Part shown: piece by piece, positions 1 to 7,467 of the stretch
Numbering within the stretch: position 1 is the stretch's first letter
How the letters are laid out: each line of letters begins with the position of its first letter
The notes under the pieces: generated by a model
What the model was told of the DNA's origin: nothing
Seen by the model: only the letters and a program-made list of their open reading frames with translations
Databases searched by the model: none
Program-made: the position numbers and the translations under genes
NCBI GenBank assembly: GCA_050701635.1
Contig: JBOGDF010000172.1
Location: forward strand, 1 to 11,761
Source of the DNA: WHSM01 sp050701635
GTDB taxonomy: Bacteria > Actinomycetota > Actinomycetes > Mycobacteriales > Micromonosporaceae
Direction: 5' to 3'
DNA length: 11,761 nucleotides

Positions 1-1203
<1,203 letters not shown>

Positions 1204-1213
1204 CGGGCGATGT

Positions 1214-1231
1214 ACGACATCGCGATGTCGT
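1214..1231. promoter_or_regulatory. 18-bp perfect palindrome, candidate PaaX operator
   Basis: ACGACATCGCGATGTCGT is identical to its reverse complement. A further half-site, CGATGT at 1208-1213, lies on its left, so CGATGT / ACATCG / CGATGT half-sites alternate within 21 bp. It sits in the 49-bp gap between the aldehyde dehydrogenase stop and the PaaX-family start, where an autoregulatory operator is expected, and it overlaps the -35/spacer region of the promoter proposed at 1241-1246. Binding by the adjacent regulator is inferred. The core was not seen as a full palindrome elsewhere in the window. Confidence 0.6.
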
Positions 1232-1240
1232 CACGTCGGA

Positions 1241-1246
1241 TACCTT
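1241..1246 (+). promoter_or_regulatory. Candidate -10 box for a leaderless transcript of the PaaX-family gene
   Basis: TACCTT fits the actinobacterial TANNNT -10 pattern and ends 6 bases before the A of the ATG at 1253. There is no good Shine-Dalgarno sequence in front of that ATG. Both facts fit a transcript that starts on the ATG itself, which is common in actinobacteria. No convincing -35 is visible; the palindrome at 1214-1231 occupies that region. Confidence 0.4.
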
Positions 1247-1252
1247 GACGAG

Positions 1253-2110
1253 ATGGCCACACGTACGGCAACCACGGACGCCCGCCCGGTGCTCTCCCGG
1301 CGGCACAGCGTCAGCGCTGCCAGCGCCCGTTCGCTGCTGCTCACGGTGCTCGGCGAGTTCGTGCTGCCCTCGGGGCGCGCGGTCTGGACGTCGACGCTGC
1401 TGCACGTACTGGGTGGTCTCGGGGTCGAGGAGAAGTCGGCGCGGCAGGCGATCGCGCGTACCGGCGCGGATGGTTGGATCCGCTCGGAGCGCGACGGCCG
1501 GCGGGTACGGTGGGCGCTCACCCCGCCGGGTCGGCGGCTGCTCACCGAGGGCACCGAACGGATCTACTCGCACGGCGCGCAGCAGCCGCCGTGGGACGGC
1601 CGGTGGCTGATCGTGATGACCAGCGTGCCGGAGACGCAGCGCAAGCTCCGCCACCAGCTGCACACCCGGCTCGCCTGGGCCGGCTTCGGCAACCCGAGCG
1701 CAGGGATGTGGGTGACCCCGCACCCCGAGCGGGAGGCCGAGGTGAAGCAGATCATCCAGGACCTCGGGCTCGACTCCACCGCGCTCTCCTTCACCGGCCC
1801 GTTCGCGGGGATCGGCTCGGAACGCGGGTTGGTGGAGCGGGCGTGGGACCTGGACGACATCGCGGCCCACTACGAGGCGTTCCTCGACGCGTTCTCCGGC
1901 ATCCGGCCCGAGCCCGGCGACGCCACGCTGTTCGCCCAGGTGTGGCTGGTGCACGAGTGGCGCCGGTTCCCGTTCCTGGATCCGCAGCTGCCCGAGGAGC
2001 TGCTCCCGCCCCGCTGGACCGGCCACCGCGCCCGGAAGCTGTTCGACAAGCAGCACGCCGCGTGGCAGGACGCGGCGCGCCGCCGCTGGGCGGAACTAGC
2101 CGCGGACTAG
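1253..2110 (+). CDS. PaaX-family transcriptional regulator
   Basis: A 285-residue protein beginning at ATG 1253, where homology starts; the frame stays open upstream but that part reads as a shadow of the aldehyde dehydrogenase gene. Residues ~20-105 form the PaaX-type winged helix (SARSLLLTVLGEFVLP, then a KSARQAIARTGADGW recognition region and a basic RDGRRVRWALT wing). A Cas2-like middle domain follows (~115-190; WLIVMTSVPETQRKLR). The PaaX C-terminal domain runs ~200-280, with HEWRRFPFLDPQLPEELLPPRW being highly typical. PaaX proteins repress aromatic/phenylacetate catabolic genes and are released by the aryl-CoA intermediate. The targets here may be itself (palindrome 1214-1231), the aldehyde dehydrogenase or the acyl-CoA genes 2157-4189. 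Family membership is firm; the effector is unknown. Confidence 0.93.
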   Translation: MATRTATTDARPVLSRRHSVSAASARSLLLTVLGEFVLPSGRAVWTSTLLHVLGGLGVEEKSARQAIARTGADGWIRSERDGRRVRWALTPPGRRLLTEGTERIYSHGAQQPPWDGRWLIVMTSVPETQRKLRHQLHTRLAWAGFGNPSAGMWVTPHPEREAEVKQIIQDLGLDSTALSFTGPFAGIGSERGLVERAWDLDDIAAHYEAFLDAFSGIRPEPGDATLFAQVWLVHEWRRFPFLDPQLPEELLPPRWTGHRARKLFDKQHAAWQDAARRRWAELAAD

Positions 2111-2156
2111 CAGCGGCCTTCGAGCCAACTCACGCGGCCGCGGCGGTCGAGACAGC

Positions 2157-3005
2157 TCACGCGGCGGGCCATTCGTAGAAGCCGCGACCGGTCTTCTTGC
2201 CCAGCTCTCCGGCGGCCACCTTGTCGAGCAGGATCCGCGGCGGGTCGAATCGCGGGCCGTACGTGGCGGCGAGGTGCCGGGCGATGTCGAGCCGTACGTC
2301 GAGCCCCACCAGGTCGGTCAGCCGCAGCGGCCCCATCGGGTGCCGGTAGCCGAGCTCCATCGCCCGATCGATGTCGGCGGCGCCGGCGACCCCGTCCTGC
2401 AGCATCCGCATCGCCTCCAGACCGATCGCCACCCCGAGCCGGCTGGTGGCGAATCCGGGCGCGTCGCGTACCACAATGGACTGTTTTCCGATCTGGGCGG
2501 TGAGGTCGCGGGCGGCGCGCACCGTGGCCTCGGAGGTCGCCGCGCCACGGACGATCTCGACCAGCGGCATCGACCACACCGGGTTGAAGAAGTGCAGCCC
2601 GAGGAACCGGTCGGGACGCTCCAGCGCACCGGCCAGCGCGTCGATCGACAGCCCGCTGGTGTTGCTGGCCAGCAGCTGCGGCCCGAGCACCTCGGCCGCC
2701 CGCAGCACCGACCGCTTCAGCTCCAGCCGCTCCGGCACCGCCTCCACCATCAGCGCCGGGCCCGGCTTGACCTCGTCCACGCCGGCGACGACGTCGATCC
2801 GGCGTACCAGAGAATCGGCCTCCTCGGCGGAGGCCTTGCCGCGGTCGACGGCCGCCCGCGCCACGCCGGAGAGCTGCCCGGCCGCGGCGGCGGCCCGCTC
2901 GGCGTCGGGTTCGACAACGGTCACCGCGTCCCCGGACGCGGCCAGCACGTACGCGATGCCGAGCCCCATCGTGCCGGCGCCGATCACCGCGGAGTGGCGG
3001 GTCAT
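2157..3005 (-). CDS. 3-hydroxyacyl-CoA dehydrogenase (single-domain, PaaH/FadB2-like)
   Basis: A 282-residue NAD+-dependent enzyme oxidising (S)-3-hydroxyacyl-CoA to 3-oxoacyl-CoA. The start at 3003-3005 is chosen because the GAGTMG Rossmann loop (residues 9-14) follows directly, and GGGAGG (3013-3018) sits 7 nt ahead. Visible landmarks are Glu32 (NAD-ribose), SNTSGLS with Ser117, HFFNP with His138 and MPLVEIV with Glu150, the His-Glu pair. LGYRHPMGPL and KTGRGFYEW are near the C-terminus. The Asn usual in PGFxxNR of the mitochondrial enzyme is Ser188 here; I recall Ser as common in actinobacterial members. The start overlaps the upstream thiolase stop by one base (TGATG), so the two are translationally coupled and catalyse consecutive beta-oxidation steps. 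It is convergent with the PaaX-family gene, 46 bp apart. Confidence 0.94.
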   Translation of the reverse strand: MTRHSAVIGAGTMGLGIAYVLAASGDAVTVVEPDAERAAAAAGQLSGVARAAVDRGKASAEEADSLVRRIDVVAGVDEVKPGPALMVEAVPERLELKRSVLRAAEVLGPQLLASNTSGLSIDALAGALERPDRFLGLHFFNPVWSMPLVEIVRGAATSEATVRAARDLTAQIGKQSIVVRDAPGFATSRLGVAIGLEAMRMLQDGVAGAADIDRAMELGYRHPMGPLRLTDLVGLDVRLDIARHLAATYGPRFDPPRILLDKVAAGELGKKTGRGFYEWPAA

Positions 3006-4189
3006 CACGCGGCCTCCCAGAGCGTCGCGATGCCCTGCCCTACCCCGATGCACATGGTCGCGGCGGCTCGCGTGGCGCCGCGGCGGCGCAGCTCGTGCAG
3101 CAGCGTGGTGGTGATCCGGGCACCGGAGCAGCCGAGCGGATGGCCGATCGCGATCGCGCCACCGTTCACGTTGACCCGTTGCGGGTCCAGCTTCAGCTCG
3201 TCCACCACGGCGACGGCCTGGGCGGCGAACGCCTCGTTCACCTCGAGCAGCTCCAGCTCGTCCAGACGCCAGCCGGCGCGCTCCAACGCCTTGGTCATCG
3301 CCGGCACCGGCCCGATCCCCATGAAGTCCGGATGCACCCCGGCGGCGGCCGTACCGGCGTAGCGCGCGAGCGGCGTCGCCCCGGTACGTGCCACCGCGCG
3401 CTCCGACATCAGCAACAGCCCGGCGGCGCCGTCGTTCAGCGGCGAGGAGTTTCCGCCGGTCACGGTGCCGCCTTCCCGGAACGCCGGGCGCTTGGCGGCC
3501 AACTCCTCGATCGTCACCTCAGGCCGGATCCCCTCGTCCTCGGAAACCTCACCCTCGGCGGTACGCACCGCGACCAGCTCTCCGTCGAACCGCCCGGCAT
3601 CGCGCGCCGCCGCCGCGCGCTGGTGACTCCGGTACGCGAACTCGTCCTGCCGTTCCCGGCTCACTCCGTACCGTACGGCGACGTTCTCGGCGGTCTCGCC
3701 CAGCGCGATCGGCGGATACAGCTGGCGCATCCTGGGGCTGACCAGCCGCCACCCGAGCCGGGTGTCCGCGACCTCCGCGGTACGCGGAAACGCCTCGTCG
3801 GCGCGCGGCATCACGAACGGTGCCCGGGTCATCGACTCCACCCCGCCGGCGAGACAGACATCCGCCTCGCCCGCCGCGATCGCCCGCGCCGCCGCCGAGA
3901 TCGCCTCCAGCCCCGACCCGCACAGCCGGTTCACCGTGGCGCCGGGAACCTCCACCGGAAGCCCGGCGAGCAGCACGCCCATCCGCGCCACATTGCGGTT
4001 GTCCTCCCCCGCCTGGTTCGCCGCGCCCCAGTAGACGTCGTCGACGGTGGCCGGATCGAACCCGGGATTCCGCTCCAGCAGCGCCGCGATCACGTACGCC
4101 GTCAGGTGGTCGGGACGCTCCCCCGCCAGCCGTCCCTTGACCCGTCCCACCGGCGTACGACACGCGTCCACCGCGTACACCGCACCCAT
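3005..4189 (-). CDS. Thiolase (acetyl-CoA C-acyltransferase, beta-ketoadipyl-CoA-type)
   Basis: A 394-residue thiolase cleaving 3-oxoacyl-CoA with CoA to acetyl-CoA and a shortened acyl-CoA. The ATG at 4187-4189 is preferred over an in-frame ATG 37 codons upstream because the family begins at AVYAVDACRTPVGR and GGAGGT (4195-4200) lies 5 nt before it. Catalytic residues are Cys90 (VNRLCGSG, acyl acceptor), His350 (AIGHPLGCSG) and Cys380 (TMCIGVGQG). NEAFA is at 318-322. The length matches degradative thiolases. The opening residues, GEDNRNVARM and the MSPRM-like region resemble PaaJ/PcaF-type enzymes, in line with a PaaX gene next door, but a generic FadA role is equally possible. It is the first gene of a two-gene minus-strand operon with the dehydrogenase. 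Confidence 0.94.
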   Translation of the reverse strand: MGAVYAVDACRTPVGRVKGRLAGERPDHLTAYVIAALLERNPGFDPATVDDVYWGAANQAGEDNRNVARMGVLLAGLPVEVPGATVNRLCGSGLEAISAAARAIAAGEADVCLAGGVESMTRAPFVMPRADEAFPRTAEVADTRLGWRLVSPRMRQLYPPIALGETAENVAVRYGVSRERQDEFAYRSHQRAAAARDAGRFDGELVAVRTAEGEVSEDEGIRPEVTIEELAAKRPAFREGGTVTGGNSSPLNDGAAGLLLMSERAVARTGATPLARYAGTAAAGVHPDFMGIGPVPAMTKALERAGWRLDELELLEVNEAFAAQAVAVVDELKLDPQRVNVNGGAIAIGHPLGCSGARITTTLLHELRRRGATRAAATMCIGVGQGIATLWEAA

Positions 4190-4194
4190 CCAGC

Positions 4195-4200
4195 ACCTCC
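4195..4200 (-). promoter_or_regulatory. Ribosome binding site of the thiolase gene
   Basis: GGAGGT on the minus strand, 5 nt before the ATG at 4187-4189. It decides between this start and the longer in-frame alternative beginning at 4300, which would add 37 residues unlike any thiolase. Confidence 0.75.
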
Positions 4201-4305
4201 CGGTCGACGCGCACAGTCTACACAGACCGCACGTGTCACCGGAGATCTGTAGAATAAATTCAGCCGGGGAAGTACGCGGGTCTCGCCGACCTCGCGGCAT
4301 TCGTC

Positions 4306-4335
4306 TGTGAACGCGGTGAGAGTGAAATGAGAGTG
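4306..4335 (+). repeat. Direct repeats in 11-bp register, SARP-like activator site
   Basis: TGAGAGTG occurs at 4317-4324 and again, perfectly, at 4328-4335, an 11-bp period of about one helical turn. A degenerate copy, TGTGAACG (5 of 8 matching), lies one period upstream at 4306-4313. The last repeat ends 8 bp before a TANNNT box (4344-4349). SARP regulators are known to bind heptameric repeats at 11-bp or multiple spacing about 8 bp upstream of the -10, replacing a consensus -35. The layout is seen directly; the regulator is inferred. An OmpR-family (PhoP-like) site with 11-bp units is the alternative. Confidence 0.5.
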
Positions 4336-4343
4336 GCGCTCCC

Positions 4344-4349
4344 TAACCT
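4344..4349 (+). promoter_or_regulatory. Candidate -10 element of the biosynthetic operon
   Basis: TAACCT matches TANNNT and lies 59 bp before the first start codon (4409). The position 17 bp further upstream (4321-4326) shows no -35 consensus, as expected if an activator on the 4306-4335 repeats recruits RNA polymerase. The transcript would have a leader of roughly 50 nt. Confidence 0.4.
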
Positions 4350-4408
4350 CGGGCCGGTCACGCACCGGCGCTTCGCCGAAGCCGTCCAGGAAGGGCGCCC
4401 ACTCCACC

Positions 4409-5377
4409 ATGGCTGAGGTCTACGTCGACGAGTTCGCCCACGCCCTGGGCGATGTCAAGACACACCTCAGAGAGTCGGAAGCGGCCGGCCGGCTGCTGTC
4501 ATCCGCGGCGGATCTGGAGTCCGCCGGCTTCGCCTGGCACCACCGATGCGAGCCGCACACCACCGCGTACGACCTGGCCCGTACGGCGGTGGGGCAGCTG
4601 CCGGAGCCGTTGCTGGCCGAAGGCGTCGACGCGATCGTGTACGCCACCTGTCTGCCGCGCAACGGCAACGTGGGCGACCTGGAGAAGTGGCGCACGTCGC
4701 GGGACGTGATGCACCTGATGGACTTCCCGGCAAGCCGGCTGCAGGCGGACTTCTCACTCGACCGGGCCGTAGTGCTGGGGCTCAACCAGCAGGGCTGCAC
4801 GGGCATGCTGGGCGCGCTGCGGGTGGCCCGTGCGCTGCTCGCCACCGAGCCGGGGTGGTGTCGCGTCCTCTGCGTCACCGCGGACCGGTTCCCGGACGGC
4901 GCGCGGTACGAGCACTCGTACAACCTGATTTCGGACAGCGCGGCGGCGTGCGTCGTGAGTCGCGAGCCGGCCGGGTTCCGGTTCGTCACCGCGCATCAGA
5001 TCACCAACGGCGGGCTGCACGGAGCCAGTGACGACGAGACGCTCGGCTCCTACTTCTCGTACGTCACGCTGCTGATCCGGCAGTCCCTGGAACGGGCCGG
5101 GCTGGCCGCGTCCGACATCGCGTGGGTGGTGCCGCAGAACACCAACCAGGCGGCGTGGCAGATCATGCCGCGGCTGACCGGCATCGACCCCGACCGGGTG
5201 TGGCAGCCTTCGCTGCCCGACACCGGCCACGCCATCTCGGCGGACAACATCATCAACCTGTCGGCGCTCGCCGGCTCCGGCCAGCTGCGCCCCGGCGACC
5301 GGGTGCTGCTACTCGTGGCCGGCTACGGGCTGAACTGGCAGGCCACAATCCTCGAGGCCACGGAGGCGTTCCAGTGA
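4409..5377 (+). CDS. KASIII (FabH)-like beta-ketoacyl synthase with atypical catalytic residues
   Basis: A 322-residue thiolase-fold protein of the 3-oxoacyl-ACP synthase III family. ATG 4409 is the only usable start: the frame is closed by TGA at 4328-4330 and no other start codon lies between. AGGAAGGG (4388-4395) is a distant ribosome site. The acyl-accepting Cys130 is present in NQQGCTGMLGALRVA, and C-terminal GDRVLLLVAGYGLNW matches the family end. The usual VPHQAN motif reads VPQNTN (241-246), so the catalytic His position is Gln243. The usual GNTSAAS motif reads GHAISAD (273-279), placing His274 where Asn is expected. Chemistry may therefore differ from decarboxylative condensation, for example acyl transfer forming a C-N or C-O bond as in some KASIII-like enzymes. 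It opens the biosynthetic operon, and its TGA overlaps the next GTG (GTGA). Confidence 0.88.
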   Translation: MAEVYVDEFAHALGDVKTHLRESEAAGRLLSSAADLESAGFAWHHRCEPHTTAYDLARTAVGQLPEPLLAEGVDAIVYATCLPRNGNVGDLEKWRTSRDVMHLMDFPASRLQADFSLDRAVVLGLNQQGCTGMLGALRVARALLATEPGWCRVLCVTADRFPDGARYEHSYNLISDSAAACVVSREPAGFRFVTAHQITNGGLHGASDDETLGSYFSYVTLLIRQSLERAGLAASDIAWVVPQNTNQAAWQIMPRLTGIDPDRVWQPSLPDTGHAISADNIINLSALAGSGQLRPGDRVLLLVAGYGLNWQATILEATEAFQ

Positions 5378-6279
5378 CCAGGTCAACCCCTGCGCCGCGG
5401 ACGGTACGCGAGGCGATCGGCACGATGTCGCCGACGGTGGATCGCCTCACCGAGCTGTCCCGGGCGAAATACCAGAACCCGTACGCGGCCGTGGAGTGGC
5501 CCGAGGCGGTCGATCCGGCGACAGACTGGTTCTTCACACCGGAGCTGTCCTCGCTGTACGGCACCGACGCCTGGCCCGGAGCCGAACCGGCGGCCCGGGA
5601 CCTCACCTTCCACGAGGCCGCCAACTTCTTCAGCCTCAACATCCACGGCGAGAAGGCGCTGATGGAGGGGCTGGCGCGGCGGCTCTACCGCCCCGACCTG
5701 GCGGAGATCGTCGACTACCTGCACCACTTCCTCGACGAAGAGAACAAGCACAGCGTCTACTTCGGCGGCTTCTGCCAGCGGTACGCGAAGGTCTACCGCA
5801 GCCGGCACGTACCGTTCGCGGAGACCGCCGACCGGGAGAGCTCCGACCTGCTGTTCTTCGCAAAAGTGCTGATCTTCGAGGAGCACGCCGACCGGTACAA
5901 CGTGCTGCAGGCCAAGGACCGGCGACTGCACCCGCTGGCGCGGTTCATCAACGACGCGCACCACGCCGACGAGGCGCGGCACCTGGTGTTCAACCGCGCG
6001 ATCGTGAAGGCCTTCTGGGAGCTCTACTCACCCGGCTGGGACGAGGCGCGGCTGGCTGAGCTGCGCGCGTACCTGGGGCAGTTCTTCGTCACCACCTGGC
6101 GCGAGTACTACAACCCCGACGTGTACGCCGACTGCGGCTTCGCCGAGCCCTGGGAGCTGGCGGAGGCGGCGTGGGCGGCGCCCGTACAGCGCGCACACCG
6201 GCGCCAGATGTCGGCCAAGTGCCTGAAGTTCCTGCTGTCCACCGGTCTGCTGCTGGAGGAGCCCGCCGATGTCTTCTGA
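5374..6279 (+). CDS. AurF-type diiron oxygenase
   Basis: A 301-residue protein from GTG 5374, overlapping the KASIII stop (GTGA), with GGAGG (5362-5366) 7 nt upstream. It resembles the AurF / p-aminobenzoate N-oxygenase family (non-haem diiron enzymes oxidising amines to hydroxylamine, nitroso or nitro groups; some members hydroxylate carbon). The predicted metal site follows two E-x(~30)-ExxH helices: Glu93, then Glu123-xx-His126 (EENKH), then Glu169/170 (FEEHADRY), then Glu200-xx-His203 (DEARH). An additional His196 lies four residues before Glu200, matching the seventh ligand reported for AurF. No signal peptide is visible. The stop overlaps the carrier-protein start by 11 bp. A carrier-protein-bound amino acid made by the next two genes is the likely substrate. 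That is inference from order; family assignment is strong. Confidence 0.85.
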   Translation: MTRSTPAPRTVREAIGTMSPTVDRLTELSRAKYQNPYAAVEWPEAVDPATDWFFTPELSSLYGTDAWPGAEPAARDLTFHEAANFFSLNIHGEKALMEGLARRLYRPDLAEIVDYLHHFLDEENKHSVYFGGFCQRYAKVYRSRHVPFAETADRESSDLLFFAKVLIFEEHADRYNVLQAKDRRLHPLARFINDAHHADEARHLVFNRAIVKAFWELYSPGWDEARLAELRAYLGQFFVTTWREYYNPDVYADCGFAEPWELAEAAWAAPVQRAHRRQMSAKCLKFLLSTGLLLEEPADVF

Positions 6280-6523
6280 GATCGCCACGCTGCGGGAGTG
6301 GGTGACCCGCAGGGCGAAGGACCTGCCGCCGGACGGCCTCACCGACGACCTTCCGCTGCTGGAAGGGCGCCACCTCACGTCGCTGCACATCCCGGAGCTG
6401 GTGCTGCTGCTGGAGCGGCTGCGCGGCGCCGCGATCGACGTGGAGCGGCTGCGGGCCGGCGACTTCCAGAGCGTACGGGTGATCGCCGACCGGTTCCTCG
6501 CCCCGCCGGCCGGTACGCCGTGA
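6269..6523 (+). CDS. Small acyl/aminoacyl carrier protein
   Basis: An 84-residue helical protein (ATG 6269; GGAGGA at 6255-6260, spacing 8) with carrier-protein layout. Helix 1 covers ~3-17, a loop follows, TSLHIPELVLLLE spans 37-49, and a helix III-IV region runs to ~78. The 4'-phosphopantetheine serine of the usual DSL motif is predicted to be Ser38, but the Asp before it is Thr37 (TSL). It is encoded directly before an amino acid:carrier-protein ligase. That is the same pairing as in bacterial homologues where the ligase charges its neighbour carrier. It would tether a small amino acid as thioester for the diiron enzymes. Overlaps: 11 bp with the upstream gene and GTGA with the downstream gene. 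Divergent sequence keeps confidence moderate. Confidence 0.75.
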   Translation: MSSEIATLREWVTRRAKDLPPDGLTDDLPLLEGRHLTSLHIPELVLLLERLRGAAIDVERLRAGDFQSVRVIADRFLAPPAGTP

Positions 6524-7467
6524 CCGGCCGCGCGCCGGCGATCGCCACCGACGACACGGTGGCGGCGCTCGCCCCGGTCGGGTTGGGGTGGCGGGACAGC
6601 GGCCAGGTGGTGCTGTCCGGTCCCCTGCTGCGGCTCGCCGCCGCCTGCGACGAGGCGTTCACCGAGCTCGCCGGCGTGTGGCATGCAGAGCCGGAAGCCC
6701 ACCCGGCGATGATCGACGCCGGGGCGCTGCAGTCGATGGACTTCCTGACGTCGTTCCCGCACCTCGCCACCTTCGCCACCTGCCTGGACCCGGCAGAGGC
6801 AAACCTGGAGCGGTTCACCGGCCGGGACCCGGTCGGCGAGGCCGGCGTACGGCTGACCCGTACCGCTCCGGTACGCCAGGTGCTCACTCCGGCGGCCTGC
6901 TACCACGTGTACGTCCACCACCAGGGCAGCTCCCTGGACACCCCGCGGTACCTGACCACCCGCAACACCTGCTTCCGCCGGGAAACCCACTACCAGCCGC
7001 TACGCCGGCAGTGGACATTCCAGATGCGCGAACTGGTCTGCCTCGGTACCCGGACCGAGGTGCGGAACTTTCTGCGGCGTACCCGCGAGCTGGTGAGCGC
7101 GCTGCTGGACGAGCTGGAGCTGCCGGTCGCCTGGGAGACCGCCACCGACCCGTTCTTCCAGCCGACCCGCAGCCCGAAATACCTGGCACAGCGGCTGCAG
7201 CCGACGAAGCACGAAGCCCAGTTCGACGGCGGGCTCGCGATCGCGTCGGTGAACCTGCACGAGGACAGCTTCGGCGACGCGTACGAGCTGCTCCGGGACG
7301 GCCGGCCAGCCACCACCGGCTGCGTCGCGTTCGGCATCGAACGCTGGCTGTACGCCCTCACCCGCCGGTACGGCCCCGACCCCGGCGGCTGGCCCGACGT
7401 CGCCGCGGCCGCCCGCCGGGTGGTGTCCGGCCGTACCGCCGCCGACCTGCCGGCGGAGCCACGATGA
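6520..7467 (+). CDS. Amino acid:[carrier protein] ligase (class II aminoacyl-tRNA-synthetase-like)
   Basis: A 315-residue protein from GTG 6520 (GTGA overlap with the carrier-protein stop; no clear ribosome site, so likely translationally coupled). It shows a class II synthetase catalytic core without a tRNA-binding arm. Motif 2 is CFRRET (151-156) with Arg153 and Glu155, and motif 3 is CVAFGIERW (268-276) with Arg275. A zinc site of Cys127 (ACYHVY), Glu171 (QMRELVCLG) and Cys268 matches in order and spacing the Cys/Glu/Cys site of the Bradyrhizobium ligases. As I recall the literature, those load glycine or alanine onto the phosphopantetheine of a carrier protein rather than tRNA, with zinc holding the amino group. 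Size also fits. The reaction is predicted as amino acid + ATP to aminoacyl-AMP, then aminoacyl-S-carrier. Which amino acid is used is not readable by eye. Confidence 0.88.
   Translation: MTGRAPAIATDDTVAALAPVGLGWRDSGQVVLSGPLLRLAAACDEAFTELAGVWHAEPEAHPAMIDAGALQSMDFLTSFPHLATFATCLDPAEANLERFTGRDPVGEAGVRLTRTAPVRQVLTPAACYHVYVHHQGSSLDTPRYLTTRNTCFRRETHYQPLRRQWTFQMRELVCLGTRTEVRNFLRRTRELVSALLDELELPVAWETATDPFFQPTRSPKYLAQRLQPTKHEAQFDGGLAIASVNLHEDSFGDAYELLRDGRPATTGCVAFGIERWLYALTRRYGPDPGGWPDVAAAARRVVSGRTAADLPAEPR

Larger units (their letters stand above)
4190..4408. promoter_or_regulatory. Divergent intergenic region between the catabolic and biosynthetic operons
   Basis: These 219 bp separate the minus-strand thiolase/dehydrogenase operon from the plus-strand cluster and must hold both promoters. 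An unusually AT-rich patch (about 4248-4262) lies near the middle. For the minus strand, TAGACT (4215-4220) resembles a -10, and GTGACA (4234-4239) a -35, but the 13-bp spacing is too short for a confident call. Plus-strand signals are listed separately. No RNA gene or short coding frame is evident. Confidence 0.7.

Noticed and set aside
2111..2156. Possible bidirectional terminator between the convergent regulator and dehydrogenase genes
   Set aside because: Only short GC palindromes (such as CGCGGCCGCG) and a 10-bp direct repeat CTCACGCGGC are present, with no stable stem plus T-run, so it is indistinguishable from GC-rich background.
2274..3362. Plus-strand frame opposite the dehydrogenase and thiolase
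   Set aside because: It is His/Arg/Pro-rich without domains and lies antisense to two genes with intact catalytic motifs.
4250..4255. TAGAAT as a plus-strand -10 box
   Set aside because: It matches TANNNT but has no -35 at the right distance and lies over 150 bp from the start codon; the 4344-4349 box with ordered repeats is the better candidate.
3005..4300. Longer thiolase starting at 4300
   Set aside because: The 37 added residues are unlike thiolases, and a good ribosome site precedes the internal ATG at 4187-4189.
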